Source: Deltaproteobacteria bacterium (GTDB lineage Bacteria; Desulfobacterota; Binatia; Binatales; Binataceae). From it: DNA of 32,007 bases. The stretch spans positions 1 to 32,007 of the forward strand of contig JAJZAG010000004.1 of assembly GCA_021799555.1 (NCBI GenBank). The letters run 5' to 3'. The notes beneath the pieces are model-generated. The model made no database searches. It worked only from the letters and a program-made list of their open reading frames with translations, and had not been told where the DNA came from. The position numbers were made by a program, and so were the translations under genes. Below, piece by piece: positions 1 through 9,317 of this stretch (positions are counted from its first letter, which is position 1; every line of letters begins with the position of its first letter).

Positions 1-2
1 GC

Positions 3-1061
3 AGCGGCGGCGAACTGCATCTGGCCGGGTTGCTCGGCCTGCACGATCCTCCGCGGCCAGACAGCAAGTCTCTCGTGCAAAAGCTCCGCAATTTGGGTGT
101 ACACGTAATCATGGTTACCGGCGACGGCTTGGTCACGGCGCAGGCAGTCGCCAATCAGGTTGGAATCGAAGGACGGGCATGTTCGGCGGAGGAACTGCGC
201 CAAGGTGTCGAACCGCCGCTCGACTGCAATGTCTTCGCGGGAGTTTTCCCTGAGGATAAATTCCGGTTGGTCCGCGCACTTCAGCAAGCTGGCCATGTAG
301 TTGGAATGACCGGAGACGGAGTCAATGACGCACCTGCGCTCAAGCAGGCCGAAGTCGGCATCGCGGTGGCAAATGCAACCGACGTGGCGAAAGCGTCGGC
401 GAGCCTGGTGCTGACGAATCCCGGCTTGACGGACGCTCTTGCGGCGGTCGAGACCAGCCGCCGCATATATCAGCGGATGCTGACATATACGCTCAACAAG
501 ATAATCAAGACGGTCGAGATCGCTCTATTTTTGAGTTTGGGTGTGATGCTGACCGGCGACTTTATTATCACGCCGCTCTTGATCGTCCTTCTTCTGTTCA
601 CCAACGATTTCGTTACAATGTCGATCGCGACAGACCGCGTTTCATTTTCGCCACGGCCCGACCGATGGCAAATCAGCACCTTGATGATCAATGGATACGT
701 GCTCGGCAGCCTGGTACTGTTGCTGTCGTTCAGTCTCTTTTTTTTCTGCCGCGACTATCTTCACCTTCCGCTCCCTAAATTGCAGACCTTGGTCTTCATC
801 ACATTGGTATTTACGGGCCAAGGGGCGGTCTACTTGATTCGTGAGCGCCGTCACTTCTGGCACTCTGCGCCAAGTTTATGGATGGTCGTGATATCGATCG
901 CTGACATATCTATCGTGAGCTTCCTCGCGATCCGGGGAATCCTGATGGCGCCGCTCGCCCCATGCCTCGTCGGAAGCGTGATTGCGATATGCGCGACGTA
1001 TCTGATCGCGCTGGATTTTTTGAAGGTTCCCATCTTGGGGCGTTTGATGCGGACAATTTAG
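3..1061 (+). CDS. P-type cation ATPase (plasma-membrane H+-ATPase-like), C-terminal part; 5' end lies outside the window
   Basis: Contains MVTGDG and GMTGDGVNDAPALKQAEVGIAV (P-type ATPase hinge motif) followed by C-terminal TM segments; reading frame is open to the left window edge. Confidence 0.9.
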   Translation, partial: SGGELHLAGLLGLHDPPRPDSKSLVQKLRNLGVHVIMVTGDGLVTAQAVANQVGIEGRACSAEELRQGVEPPLDCNVFAGVFPEDKFRLVRALQQAGHVVGMTGDGVNDAPALKQAEVGIAVANATDVAKASASLVLTNPGLTDALAAVETSRRIYQRMLTYTLNKIIKTVEIALFLSLGVMLTGDFIITPLLIVLLLFTNDFVTMSIATDRVSFSPRPDRWQISTLMINGYVLGSLVLLLSFSLFFFCRDYLHLPLPKLQTLVFITLVFTGQGAVYLIRERRHFWHSAPSLWMVVISIADISIVSFLAIRGILMAPLAPCLVGSVIAICATYLIALDFLKVPILGRLMRTI

Positions 1062-1258
1062 TGCCGGAGCGCTTGAGTAGGGCAGTTCGGTGGTCGGGGT
1101 TGCGCCGCATGTCAAGTGCTGGAGCCTGACTCCAAAAGAGTCATGTGTCTCCTATCGCGACTTCAAACGACGGTTGATTGAGAGGTGGCCGCACATCCGC
1201 CAAGTAAAGGTGTGGCGGCACGGTCGATGCTTACCTCCGCGCAAGAACTGGCGCTCTG

Positions 1259-2473
1259 ATGGACTTCGATTACACGACCGAGCAACAGAATTTTCGGCTC
1301 AAAACCCGAGCGTGGCTGGAATCAACCGCCGCTGAACTTTTTAACGATCTGGTCGATTCTTCACAGACTACGATAGAAAGTCTCCTCTATACGCACGACG
1401 AGGACGTCTGGCGCAGAATGCTCGAGTATCATCGGCGGCTCCACGCCGCCGGGTACTTGGCGCTCCATTGGCCGAAACAATGGGGAGGCGCCGGGGCGGG
1501 AGTCGTGGAGCAGTCAATTTACCAGGATGAAGTCCTGCGACTCGGACTACCTCTTTACGGCGCAAACAATTTTGCGATCGACAGGATCGGGCCAACTATC
1601 ATGATGCTCGGCACCGAACAGCAGAAGCAGCGGTATTTGCAGCCGATGCTGACGGGTGAAGAAATCTGGTGCCAGGGCTATTCGGAGCCAAACGCCGGCT
1701 CCGACCTCGCTGGGTTGAAGACGCACGCGGTCCCTGACGGCGACTCGTTCGTCGTCACCGGTCAGAAAGTATGGACCAGTAACGCGCATCACGCACAATT
1801 CCAGGTGCTGCTGGTGCGCACCGATTCCTCGGTGCCGAAGCATAGAGGCATCTCCTACTTGCTTGTCGATCTGCGCAGCCCCGGAATCACGGTTCGACCG
1901 CTCAAGCAAATTACTGGCGAAATGGGATTCAACGAGGTCTTCTATGATGGTGTGCGAGTCCCGCGCAGCAACTTGGTGGGACGGATGAACGAGGGCTGGC
2001 AGGTGTCGATTGCCACCTTGATGTACCAGCGTGCCTCGGGTGGCGTCCGGCATCCGGTTGAGCGCACTATCGCGGAGCTTGTGGACTTGGTGAAATCAAT
2101 CGAATTCGAACGCGTACCCGCCGCGGAGCATCCGTATGTTCGGCAGAAGTTGGCGCAGTTCGCATCTGATGCACGATGCCTCCGGCTGGGCCGCTATCGA
2201 GCGATGACAGCGCAGCTCAAGCATCGCACGCCCGGCCCTGAGAGCTCGATCGGCAAGCTGATGGCCACCGAGCTGAATCTTCGCCTCGCAATGTTCGCCG
2301 ACGAGATTTTGGGGCCATACGCGGCGCTTGAAAACGGATCAATGGCGGCGGTCGCGGGCGGGAAGTGGACCAGCCGGACTATCGCGGCGCGGGAATTCAC
2401 GATCGCTGGAGGCACCAGCGAAATCCAGCGCAACATTATCGGCGAGCGTGTACTTGGCTTGCCGAAGGGATAA
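1259..2473 (+). CDS. acyl-CoA dehydrogenase family protein
   Basis: 404 aa; MDFDYTTEQQNFRLKTRAWL N-terminus, WCQGYSEPNAGSDLAGLKTHA, GQKVWTSNAHHA, C-terminal TIAGGTSEIQRNIIGERVLGLPKG. Confidence 0.93.
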   Translation: MDFDYTTEQQNFRLKTRAWLESTAAELFNDLVDSSQTTIESLLYTHDEDVWRRMLEYHRRLHAAGYLALHWPKQWGGAGAGVVEQSIYQDEVLRLGLPLYGANNFAIDRIGPTIMMLGTEQQKQRYLQPMLTGEEIWCQGYSEPNAGSDLAGLKTHAVPDGDSFVVTGQKVWTSNAHHAQFQVLLVRTDSSVPKHRGISYLLVDLRSPGITVRPLKQITGEMGFNEVFYDGVRVPRSNLVGRMNEGWQVSIATLMYQRASGGVRHPVERTIAELVDLVKSIEFERVPAAEHPYVRQKLAQFASDARCLRLGRYRAMTAQLKHRTPGPESSIGKLMATELNLRLAMFADEILGPYAALENGSMAAVAGGKWTSRTIAAREFTIAGGTSEIQRNIIGERVLGLPKG

Positions 2474-2506
2474 TCTACGATTAGCGTCGACGGATGCGCC
2501 TAATCA

Positions 2507-3775
2507 ATGGCTGACAATAATCATCACAGAATCGTCGTTATTGGCGGCGGTACTGCAGGACTCGCCGTAGCAGCGCGGCTTAGACGCGCTGTCGATTGCG
2601 ATCTGGCAATCATCGAGCCATCGGAAACCCACTTCTACCAGCCGCTTTGGACCTTGGTCGGCGCCGGCGCAGTACGAAAGGAAGCCACCGCGCGGCGCGA
2701 AGCTGACTATATCGCGCCAGGAGCGAAATGGATCAAAGACCGCGTGGCGGAAGTATCGCCGCACCGCAACCATATCGTTACCGGATCGGGTGCACGCGTT
2801 TCGTACGACTTTCTGATTGTCGCGCCGGGCCTCGAACTCAATTGGGACGTGATCCCCGGCCTTCGCGAGGCCGTCCAGACCGGTGTCGTATCAACCAACT
2901 ACAGCTACAACCACACGGAGCGAACCTGGGAAATAATCCGGAGTTTTCGCGGCGGCACGGCTCTGTTCCACATGCCCGGCACGCCGATCAAATGCCCCGG
3001 CGCACCCCAAAAAATCATGTACTTGGCGGCTGACTATTTTCGCCGCAATCGGATTAGCGCCAATGTTGTATATGGGAGTGCGACCGCCTCGATCTACGGG
3101 GTCAAGGAGTACGCCGCAGTTCTCGACAAGGTCATCGCGCGCTACGGGATAGATGCGCGCTTCAAGCACGACCTCGTCGAGCTTCGACCGCAAAAGAAAG
3201 AAGCCGTGTTCGCGAAGCTGGATGACCCGGTTCAGAACCGTGTCACTATCCCCTTCGACTTGATGCACGTAGCGCCACCGCAGACAGCACCGGAGTTCAT
3301 CCGCACAAGCGAGCTTGCTCCGATCGGACGGCCGGGTCTTGGTTGGGTCGAGGTCGATCAATACACCTTGCAGCACAGACGCTTTCCAAACGTGTTCGCG
3401 TTAGGCGACGTTGCCGGCACTCCCAACGCCAAGACCGGCGCGGCAATTATGAAGCAGGCTCCGGTCGTCGCAGCCAACCTGATAGAGGTGATGAACGGAC
3501 GCGAGCCTCTGGCGCAGTATAACGGTTACGTGGCCTGCCCTATCACGACGGCATACGGTCGTCTGCTGCTGTGCGAGTTCGATTATACGGGGCAACCGAC
3601 GCCGACGATTCCGTGGATAAACACGATTGGCGAACGTTACGACACTTGGTTGCTCAAGCGTTACGGGCTGCCTTGGCTCTACTGGAACGTCATGATTCGC
3701 GGCCGTGACGTTCCCTTTCTTGGCGCGCGGGCGATCCGCGAAGCAGCGCTCGCGGCGGCCACGAGCCGCAGCTGA
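2507..3775 (+). CDS. type II sulfide:quinone oxidoreductase-like FAD/NAD(P) flavoprotein
   Basis: 422 aa; VVIGGGTAGLAVAARL, ETHFYQPLWTLVGAG, PGTPIKCPGAPQKIMYL, FALGDVAGTPNAKTGAA, YVACPITT; the two Cys contexts match the type II SQR (SQOR-like) redox cysteines. Confidence 0.85.
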   Translation: MADNNHHRIVVIGGGTAGLAVAARLRRAVDCDLAIIEPSETHFYQPLWTLVGAGAVRKEATARREADYIAPGAKWIKDRVAEVSPHRNHIVTGSGARVSYDFLIVAPGLELNWDVIPGLREAVQTGVVSTNYSYNHTERTWEIIRSFRGGTALFHMPGTPIKCPGAPQKIMYLAADYFRRNRISANVVYGSATASIYGVKEYAAVLDKVIARYGIDARFKHDLVELRPQKKEAVFAKLDDPVQNRVTIPFDLMHVAPPQTAPEFIRTSELAPIGRPGLGWVEVDQYTLQHRRFPNVFALGDVAGTPNAKTGAAIMKQAPVVAANLIEVMNGREPLAQYNGYVACPITTAYGRLLLCEFDYTGQPTPTIPWINTIGERYDTWLLKRYGLPWLYWNVMIRGRDVPFLGARAIREAALAAATSRS

Positions 3776-3800
3776 AAGGCCGCGGCGGGGGGAACTGCAC

Positions 3801-4415
3801 ATGCTATTCATCATCGGCGGAGCCGCTCGCGCGGGCAAGACGCTACTGGCGCGACGGATTTGCAATCTCAGCGACGTGGCTTATGTCTCAACCGATGAGT
3901 TGATTGTTCATCTCTCCGTGACTACTCCCGAACTTGGCTTGAACATACGTGACCCGGCGGGAAGGCGGTCGGCAATCCTGTGGCCCGTCGTCCGCCCTAT
4001 TGTCACTCAAGCGGCATGCGCACACGCCGACTTTCTGCTCGAGGGCGACGCGCTAATGCCGGCCCACGTAACTGAGATAGACTCCGTGTCGCCCGATATG
4101 GTCAGAGCGTGCTTTATCGGCTATGCGGAGGCGGACCCCTACGCTAAGCTGCGCGAAATTCGCCGCTATGCGGCGGGCCGTGAAGACTGGACGCATGAAC
4201 TGGACGACATCGCATTGCTCAGGTTGATCGTTGAACTCCGCGACTTTAGCGGGCATTTGCGGCGCGAGTGCCTCGCTCGCGGAATCGCGTATTTCGACGG
4301 ATCGTCGCACTTCTGCAGCGCATTACGCGATGCGGAAAGGTTTCTGAAATCTCCCCTCGGCTCTGCGGATGACTCGTTACGGCACCCCGCTCAATCCAGC
4401 TTGCGTTTGCCGTAG
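3801..4415 (+). CDS. P-loop kinase/nucleotide-binding protein, function unknown
   Basis: ATG at 3801; MLFIIGGAARAGKTLLARRI is a Walker A-like GxxxxGKT. The supplied ORF starts earlier (3705) but overlaps the SQR gene. Confidence 0.65.
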   Translation: MLFIIGGAARAGKTLLARRICNLSDVAYVSTDELIVHLSVTTPELGLNIRDPAGRRSAILWPVVRPIVTQAACAHADFLLEGDALMPAHVTEIDSVSPDMVRACFIGYAEADPYAKLREIRRYAAGREDWTHELDDIALLRLIVELRDFSGHLRRECLARGIAYFDGSSHFCSALRDAERFLKSPLGSADDSLRHPAQSSLRLP

Positions 4416-6148
4416 TACGGAAGCACGGTCTCGCTGGTATCATCGAGCGCCGGCTTTTCAGCGCGCGTTCCGGTCAATCCCGCGCTGTACATTGCAAGCG
4501 TGCCCGGCTCTATAACCTCGCGATCCGTAATCAGGTTGAGGCAGGTCGGGCGACCCGAAGCCATCGCACGCTTCAGCGCGGGTATGATGTCCGAATCGCG
4601 CTCGACCAGTTCACCCTGCGCGCCGAGTCCTTCCGCCGCACGTTCGTAATGGACCATCCCAAGGTCGGTTGCCATGTGACGACCTTTCCCCCACATCAGT
4701 TCCTGCCCATGCTTCGACATGCCCCATTGTTGATCATTGTTGATCACCACCGTCACGGGCAGGTTATGCTTTGCGGCGGTATGAAACTCGGAGAAATTCA
4801 GTCCCGCCGAACCGTCGCCGATAATGCATAGGACCTCACGGTTTGGGTGAGCTACCTTGCACGCCAGCGCGAATGGTAAACCGATCCCGAGGCATCCGAG
4901 GTAGCCGTGGGAAAGAAATCGCCCTGGATAGCGAGCCGTCCAGGCGTTGGACATCCAAGCCGCAGTCTCTCCCCCGTCCGCGACGACGATCGCGTTGGAG
5001 CTGAGCGTCTTTGCGATATCGTGCGCCATCCGGGCGGGATGTATCGGGCCGCGGCGGTCCTTGAGCGCGTCGTCAAAGCGATGACGGGCCGCATCACGGA
5101 CCACGCCAAGCTGTTCTGTCCATTGCTGGTGCGGATCGAACTTTACGTTCTTCGAAGCCTCGATAGCCTGGCGTAGGAACTCCCCACAATCTGAAACAAT
5201 TCCGAGCTCGATGTCGCGGTTGCGCCCAATTTCTTCGGGTTCGATATCGATTTGAATCACACGCGCGCCGCGTGGAATCACCGAATTGCGTCCGCCGGTG
5301 AACAAACCGATCCGCGTACCGAGCAGGATCACAAGATCCGCCGCTCCTCCATTATTCGCGTGTGCCGCAGGGTGAATAGCGCCAAAGCCGCCAAAAGCCA
5401 GCGGATGCTCCTCCGATATAGATCCGCGCGCCTTTGAGTTGGTCATCACGGGCGTATGGGTCAATTCGGCAAAGCGAGTCAACTCCTCGGCTGCCTGCGC
5501 AAACCATACTCCGCCACCGGCGAGAATCGAGGGGCGTTTGGCTTCGCGCAACCAGCTTAGGGCTTGCTTTAGCGCGTCGCGACCGGGCCCAGCGGGCGCC
5601 TTCGGTCGGTAGTCGTTTGGGAATTGTACATTCTCTTCTTCGACGCGAGCGAATAAGACGTCAATCGGCAGTTCAAGGAATACTGGACCAGGACGGCCCG
5701 ATACCGCATGGCGGAAAGCAGCCGCAACATATTCCGGGATTCGTTCGGTGTGGGTCACGCTGCGCGCCCATTTGGTGATCGGTCGCAGAATCCCCATCTG
5801 ATCAACGGCCTGTAACGGCAGCCGGTCATCATCCGCAAGCGGACTGCGCCCGCCGATCAGAATCATAGGAATCGAATCCATGTAGGCGTTGGCTGCTCCG
5901 GTAACAGCGTCAGTGACGCCTGGCCCGGCAGTGACGATCGCGACGCCGGGGCGCCCTGTTGTGCGCGCCCATCCGTCGGCCATATGTGCGGCCGCTTGCT
6001 CATGCCGGGTGTCGATTACGCGCAGTCCGTGCCGCGCGCAGGCGGCATAAATCGCGTCCAGATGGCCACCGTGCAGGGTGAAGATCTCTCGGATGCCCTC
6101 ATGCTCTAGAGCCTTGACCAACATCTCGCCGCCATCGATCTTTGCCAT
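4391..6148 (-). CDS. thiamine pyrophosphate-dependent enzyme (acetolactate synthase / 2-hydroxyacyl-CoA lyase-like)
   Basis: Start at [34 protein letters not shown] (catalytic Glu context), [34 protein letters not shown] (canonical TPP GDG...NN motif). Confidence 0.88.
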   Translation of the reverse strand: MAKIDGGEMLVKALEHEGIREIFTLHGGHLDAIYAACARHGLRVIDTRHEQAAAHMADGWARTTGRPGVAIVTAGPGVTDAVTGAANAYMDSIPMILIGGRSPLADDDRLPLQAVDQMGILRPITKWARSVTHTERIPEYVAAAFRHAVSGRPGPVFLELPIDVLFARVEEENVQFPNDYRPKAPAGPGRDALKQALSWLREAKRPSILAGGGVWFAQAAEELTRFAELTHTPVMTNSKARGSISEEHPLAFGGFGAIHPAAHANNGGAADLVILLGTRIGLFTGGRNSVIPRGARVIQIDIEPEEIGRNRDIELGIVSDCGEFLRQAIEASKNVKFDPHQQWTEQLGVVRDAARHRFDDALKDRRGPIHPARMAHDIAKTLSSNAIVVADGGETAAWMSNAWTARYPGRFLSHGYLGCLGIGLPFALACKVAHPNREVLCIIGDGSAGLNFSEFHTAAKHNLPVTVVINNDQQWGMSKHGQELMWGKGRHMATDLGMVHYERAAEGLGAQGELVERDSDIIPALKRAMASGRPTCLNLITDREVIEPGTLAMYSAGLTGTRAEKPALDDTSETVLPYYGKRKLD

Positions 6149-6367
6149 CGCTCTAACTCCTTTCTGCCGCCGACTTACTAACGCGCCGACATATTCACAG
6201 CGCGGGGTAAAGCCGGCTCGCGCATGCCGATGCAAGTGCTGTGCGTAGTTACCATGTCTGCTTATACACCGGAGGGCCGCGAACGACCACGTTCCAGAAC
6301 TTGAAGAATTGTCGCGATCGGAACCATTGCGGCGATCGGATGCATCTTGTCGCAGGCCCGAGTCTTT

Positions 6368-6385
6368 ATTGAATAGTCGTTCAAT
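6368..6385. promoter_or_regulatory. candidate operator, inverted repeat ATTGAA-N6-TTCAAT
   Basis: ATTGAATAGTCGTTCAAT inside the 303-bp divergent intergenic region between the TPP enzyme (-) and the acyl-CoA dehydrogenase (+), 67 bp upstream of the ATG at 6452. Confidence 0.5.
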
Positions 6386-6451
6386 GCGGGCACGAGGTAT
6401 GCACGCCAGTTTGCCGTCTGCCGGGGTTGAGATGCTTTCACGGAGCAATAG

Positions 6452-7717
6452 ATGGACACCTACCGCGAGCTGTATGTCGAGTCGCCAAGAGAGATCGAGT
6501 CGCTCAAGCAGAACGTGCATAGGTTCGCGAAGGAGGTTTTGCGCCCAACGTCAGCGGAGCTCGATCGATTAGCCGACCCGCGCGACGTAATCTCGCTCGA
6601 CTCACCGCTGCGGCGGGTGTTCAAGTCTGCGTATGGGCTTGGTTATCACGTCGCCAATATGCCAACGGAGATTGGCGGACTAGGCCTGCGCGGACTCGGC
6701 GCTCACGTCCTGCTCGAAGAGCTTTCGTGGGGTGCGGTCGATCTGGCACTGAGCATCTTGGTCGCGAGCTTTCCATTCTCGGCTGCCGCAGCCAGTGGCA
6801 ATGTCGAGCTTTACCAAAAGTTCGTGAAACCGTTCATCGATGATCGCGAAGGAAGCATGATCGGATGCTGGGCCATTACCGAGCCTCAGCACGGCTCGGA
6901 CGAGTTGGTGCCGGGGACGCCGCAATTCCACAATTCCCGCGTCAGCGGCCAGGTAATTGCGCGCGCCGATGGAGACTCGTATGTCATCAGCGGACAGAAG
7001 GCGGCGTGGGTGTCCAACGGCACGCTTGCCACTCACGCCGCGCTTTATCTGACTACGGAGCCGCGCTCAGGCATGGCCGGCGGTGGCATCGCGTTCGTTC
7101 CGCTCAATCTGCCCGGGGTGAGCAAGGGCAAGCCGCTCAACAAACTCGGTCAACGCGCGCTCAACCAGGGCGAGATTTTCTTCGACAACGTGCGCATTCC
7201 GCGCACTTGGATGCTGACCGGGCCCGACAACTATGAGCGTGAGCTCAACCGGACACTGACGTTCGCGAACAGCTCGATGGCGGCGGCATTCACCGGGGTG
7301 GCGCGGGCGGCCTACGAAGAAGCGCTCGAGTACTCGAAGCAGCGCGTTCAGGGCGGTAAAACGATTTGCGAGCATCAACTAGTCCAGAAGCATCTCTTCG
7401 AGATGTTCACCAAGGTTGAGGCATGCCGCGCGCTGTCGCGGGCCGCGGTAATTTACAACCAGACGTCAGCGACGCCGTCGCTCGAGCACGCAATCGCGGC
7501 CAAGACGTTTTGCACGCAAACCTGCTTCGAGGTTGCCAGCGATGCCCTTCAGATATTCGGCGGTAACGGGCTCAGCAAAGAATACGGTGTCGAAAAGCTC
7601 TTCCGTGACGCTCGTGCCTCGCTCATCGAAGATGGCACCACCGACGTGCTCAGTTTGGCGGGCGCATACCGCATCCTTAGTCAAAACGCAGCCGGACACT
7701 CGCCTGTTGCCGACTAA
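6452..7717 (+). CDS. acyl-CoA dehydrogenase family protein
   Basis: 421 aa; CWAITEPQHGSDELV, SGQKAAWVSNG, LQIFGGNGLSKEYGVEKLFRDARASLIEDGTTDVLSLAG. Confidence 0.92.
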   Translation: MDTYRELYVESPREIESLKQNVHRFAKEVLRPTSAELDRLADPRDVISLDSPLRRVFKSAYGLGYHVANMPTEIGGLGLRGLGAHVLLEELSWGAVDLALSILVASFPFSAAAASGNVELYQKFVKPFIDDREGSMIGCWAITEPQHGSDELVPGTPQFHNSRVSGQVIARADGDSYVISGQKAAWVSNGTLATHAALYLTTEPRSGMAGGGIAFVPLNLPGVSKGKPLNKLGQRALNQGEIFFDNVRIPRTWMLTGPDNYERELNRTLTFANSSMAAAFTGVARAAYEEALEYSKQRVQGGKTICEHQLVQKHLFEMFTKVEACRALSRAAVIYNQTSATPSLEHAIAAKTFCTQTCFEVASDALQIFGGNGLSKEYGVEKLFRDARASLIEDGTTDVLSLAGAYRILSQNAAGHSPVAD

Positions 7718-7743
7718 GAGCGAAGCCAAGCAGGAGACTTCAG

Positions 7744-9303
7744 ATGGTGCGACTGCAGGGACCGATTGAACAGTTAATCAGGCACCGGGTTGCTCAACAT
7801 CCGGACGAGGTCTGGCTCAAGTTCAAAGACCAATATTTCACTTGGCAGCAGGTGCTTGACAACATCCACCGCGCCGCAAACGGTTTGCTCGACTTGGGCG
7901 TACAACCCGGCGAGCGCGTTGCACTGATGATGGGTAATCGGCCGGAATTTCTCTGGCTGCACTTTGCGATCGGCTTTATCGGCGCGATCGGTGTCCCGGT
8001 GAACACTTCGCAACGCGGGGCAACTCTACAGCATATCCTTGCTGACTCAGATTCCGCCGCCGTCATTTTCGAGCAGCCACTGCGCGACGCCGTCATGCCG
8101 GTCAAGGCCGCCGTGCCAAGCCTCCGGTATGCGGTAGTCGCCGATGGAAAAGCGGGCGCGGGCGTGGACTGGAACCTCGAACGCTTGCTTGACCATCCTG
8201 CGCGTGAGCCGGAAGTAGACGTAGGCAAGCTCGCGGGTGGCGGAGGCATGATGTACACCTCTGGCACGACTGGTCCTCCCAAGGGCGTTGTTGCGAGCGG
8301 TTCCGACGGTTACTCGCTGGCCGCAGTGCTCGCGGCCACGGGAGTCAAACCGGGCGAAACGATGTACACAGCGTTGCCGCTGTTCCATGGCAATGCACTG
8401 ATGATCTCCGGTTTCGGGTCGATGACGCTCGACGCAAAGTTCGCTCTCGGCGAGCGCTTCAGCGCCTCGCGCTTCTGGGACGAATGCCGCACGCACGACG
8501 CCGTAGAGTTCAACACGCTTGGTGGGATGTTGTCGATTCTGCTCAAGCAGCCGCCGCGTCCCGATGATCGCGATCATCATGTACGTGTGGTCCTATCGGC
8601 CGCGTGTCCCCCCAGCGCCTGGAAGGAGTTCGAGCGGCGTTTCGGCGTTCGCATCGTCGAATTCTACGGAATGGTCGATTCACCGGGATTGTTGCTCAAC
8701 GACACAGGCCGTGTGGGTTCGATGGGTAAGCCAGTGGGTGGCGTCGAGTTCAGGGTCGTCGACGACAACGACAATCTTCTCCCTCCCGGCAAAGTCGGAG
8801 AACTGGTCTTCCGCCATCCAAAGGGCCAGCTAAGCCAGTATCACAAGCTGCCGGACGCGACTGCCGAAGCCTATCGCGGGGGATGGTTCCATTCCGGCGA
8901 CCTCGCGATGACGGATCATGAAGGCTTTTTCTATTTCAGCGGACGCAAGAAAGCGTCCATTCGCCGCCGGGGCGAAAATATCTCGGCGTGGGAGATCGAA
9001 ACGGTCGTCAACGACTTCCCGGTCGTGCTCGAATCCGCAGCCTACGCCGTTCCCTCCGAGCTTGGCGAAGACGAAGTCAAGGTCGCGGTGGTTTTGAAGG
9101 ATCGCGCCGGGTTCTCGCCCGAAACGCTGATCGAGTTCTGCCGCGGACGGATGGCCTACTACGCAGTTCCCCGATTCATCGAGGTCCTCGATGAGCTACC
9201 CAAGACCGGAACCCACCGGATTCAGTATGCCGCTCTCAAGGCGCGCGGAATTGGCAACGCGTGGGACCGTGAAAAGGCCGGCATAAACGTCTCCCGCACC
9301 TGA
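7744..9303 (+). CDS. AMP-dependent acyl-CoA synthetase/ligase (crotonobetaine/carnitine-CoA ligase-like)
   Basis: 519 aa; MMYTSGTTGPPKGVV (AMP-binding P-loop), GGWFHSGDLAMTDHEGFFYFSGRKKASIRRRGENISAWEIE; RBS-like AGGAG before the ATG. Confidence 0.93.
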   Translation: MVRLQGPIEQLIRHRVAQHPDEVWLKFKDQYFTWQQVLDNIHRAANGLLDLGVQPGERVALMMGNRPEFLWLHFAIGFIGAIGVPVNTSQRGATLQHILADSDSAAVIFEQPLRDAVMPVKAAVPSLRYAVVADGKAGAGVDWNLERLLDHPAREPEVDVGKLAGGGGMMYTSGTTGPPKGVVASGSDGYSLAAVLAATGVKPGETMYTALPLFHGNALMISGFGSMTLDAKFALGERFSASRFWDECRTHDAVEFNTLGGMLSILLKQPPRPDDRDHHVRVVLSAACPPSAWKEFERRFGVRIVEFYGMVDSPGLLLNDTGRVGSMGKPVGGVEFRVVDDNDNLLPPGKVGELVFRHPKGQLSQYHKLPDATAEAYRGGWFHSGDLAMTDHEGFFYFSGRKKASIRRRGENISAWEIETVVNDFPVVLESAAYAVPSELGEDEVKVAVVLKDRAGFSPETLIEFCRGRMAYYAVPRFIEVLDELPKTGTHRIQYAALKARGIGNAWDREKAGINVSRT

Positions 9304-9317
9304 CAAGGAGAATCGTG

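Noticed and set aside
1090-1335. 81-aa ORF MVGVAPHVKCWSLTPKES...
   Set aside because: Overlaps the ACAD start in another frame and shows no domain.
2891-3376. Minus-strand ORFs opposite SQR and other conserved genes (also 1547-2053, 11390-11830, 11873-12337, 15562-16074)
   Set aside because: Shadow ORFs typical of GC-rich DNA; the sense frames encode recognisable proteins.
4391-6520. Full-length 709-aa extension of the TPP enzyme ORF
   Set aside because: The N-terminal ~124 aa before MAKIDGG is Arg-rich, matches no TPP-family N-terminus and overlaps the divergent promoter and ACAD start. Start set at 6148.
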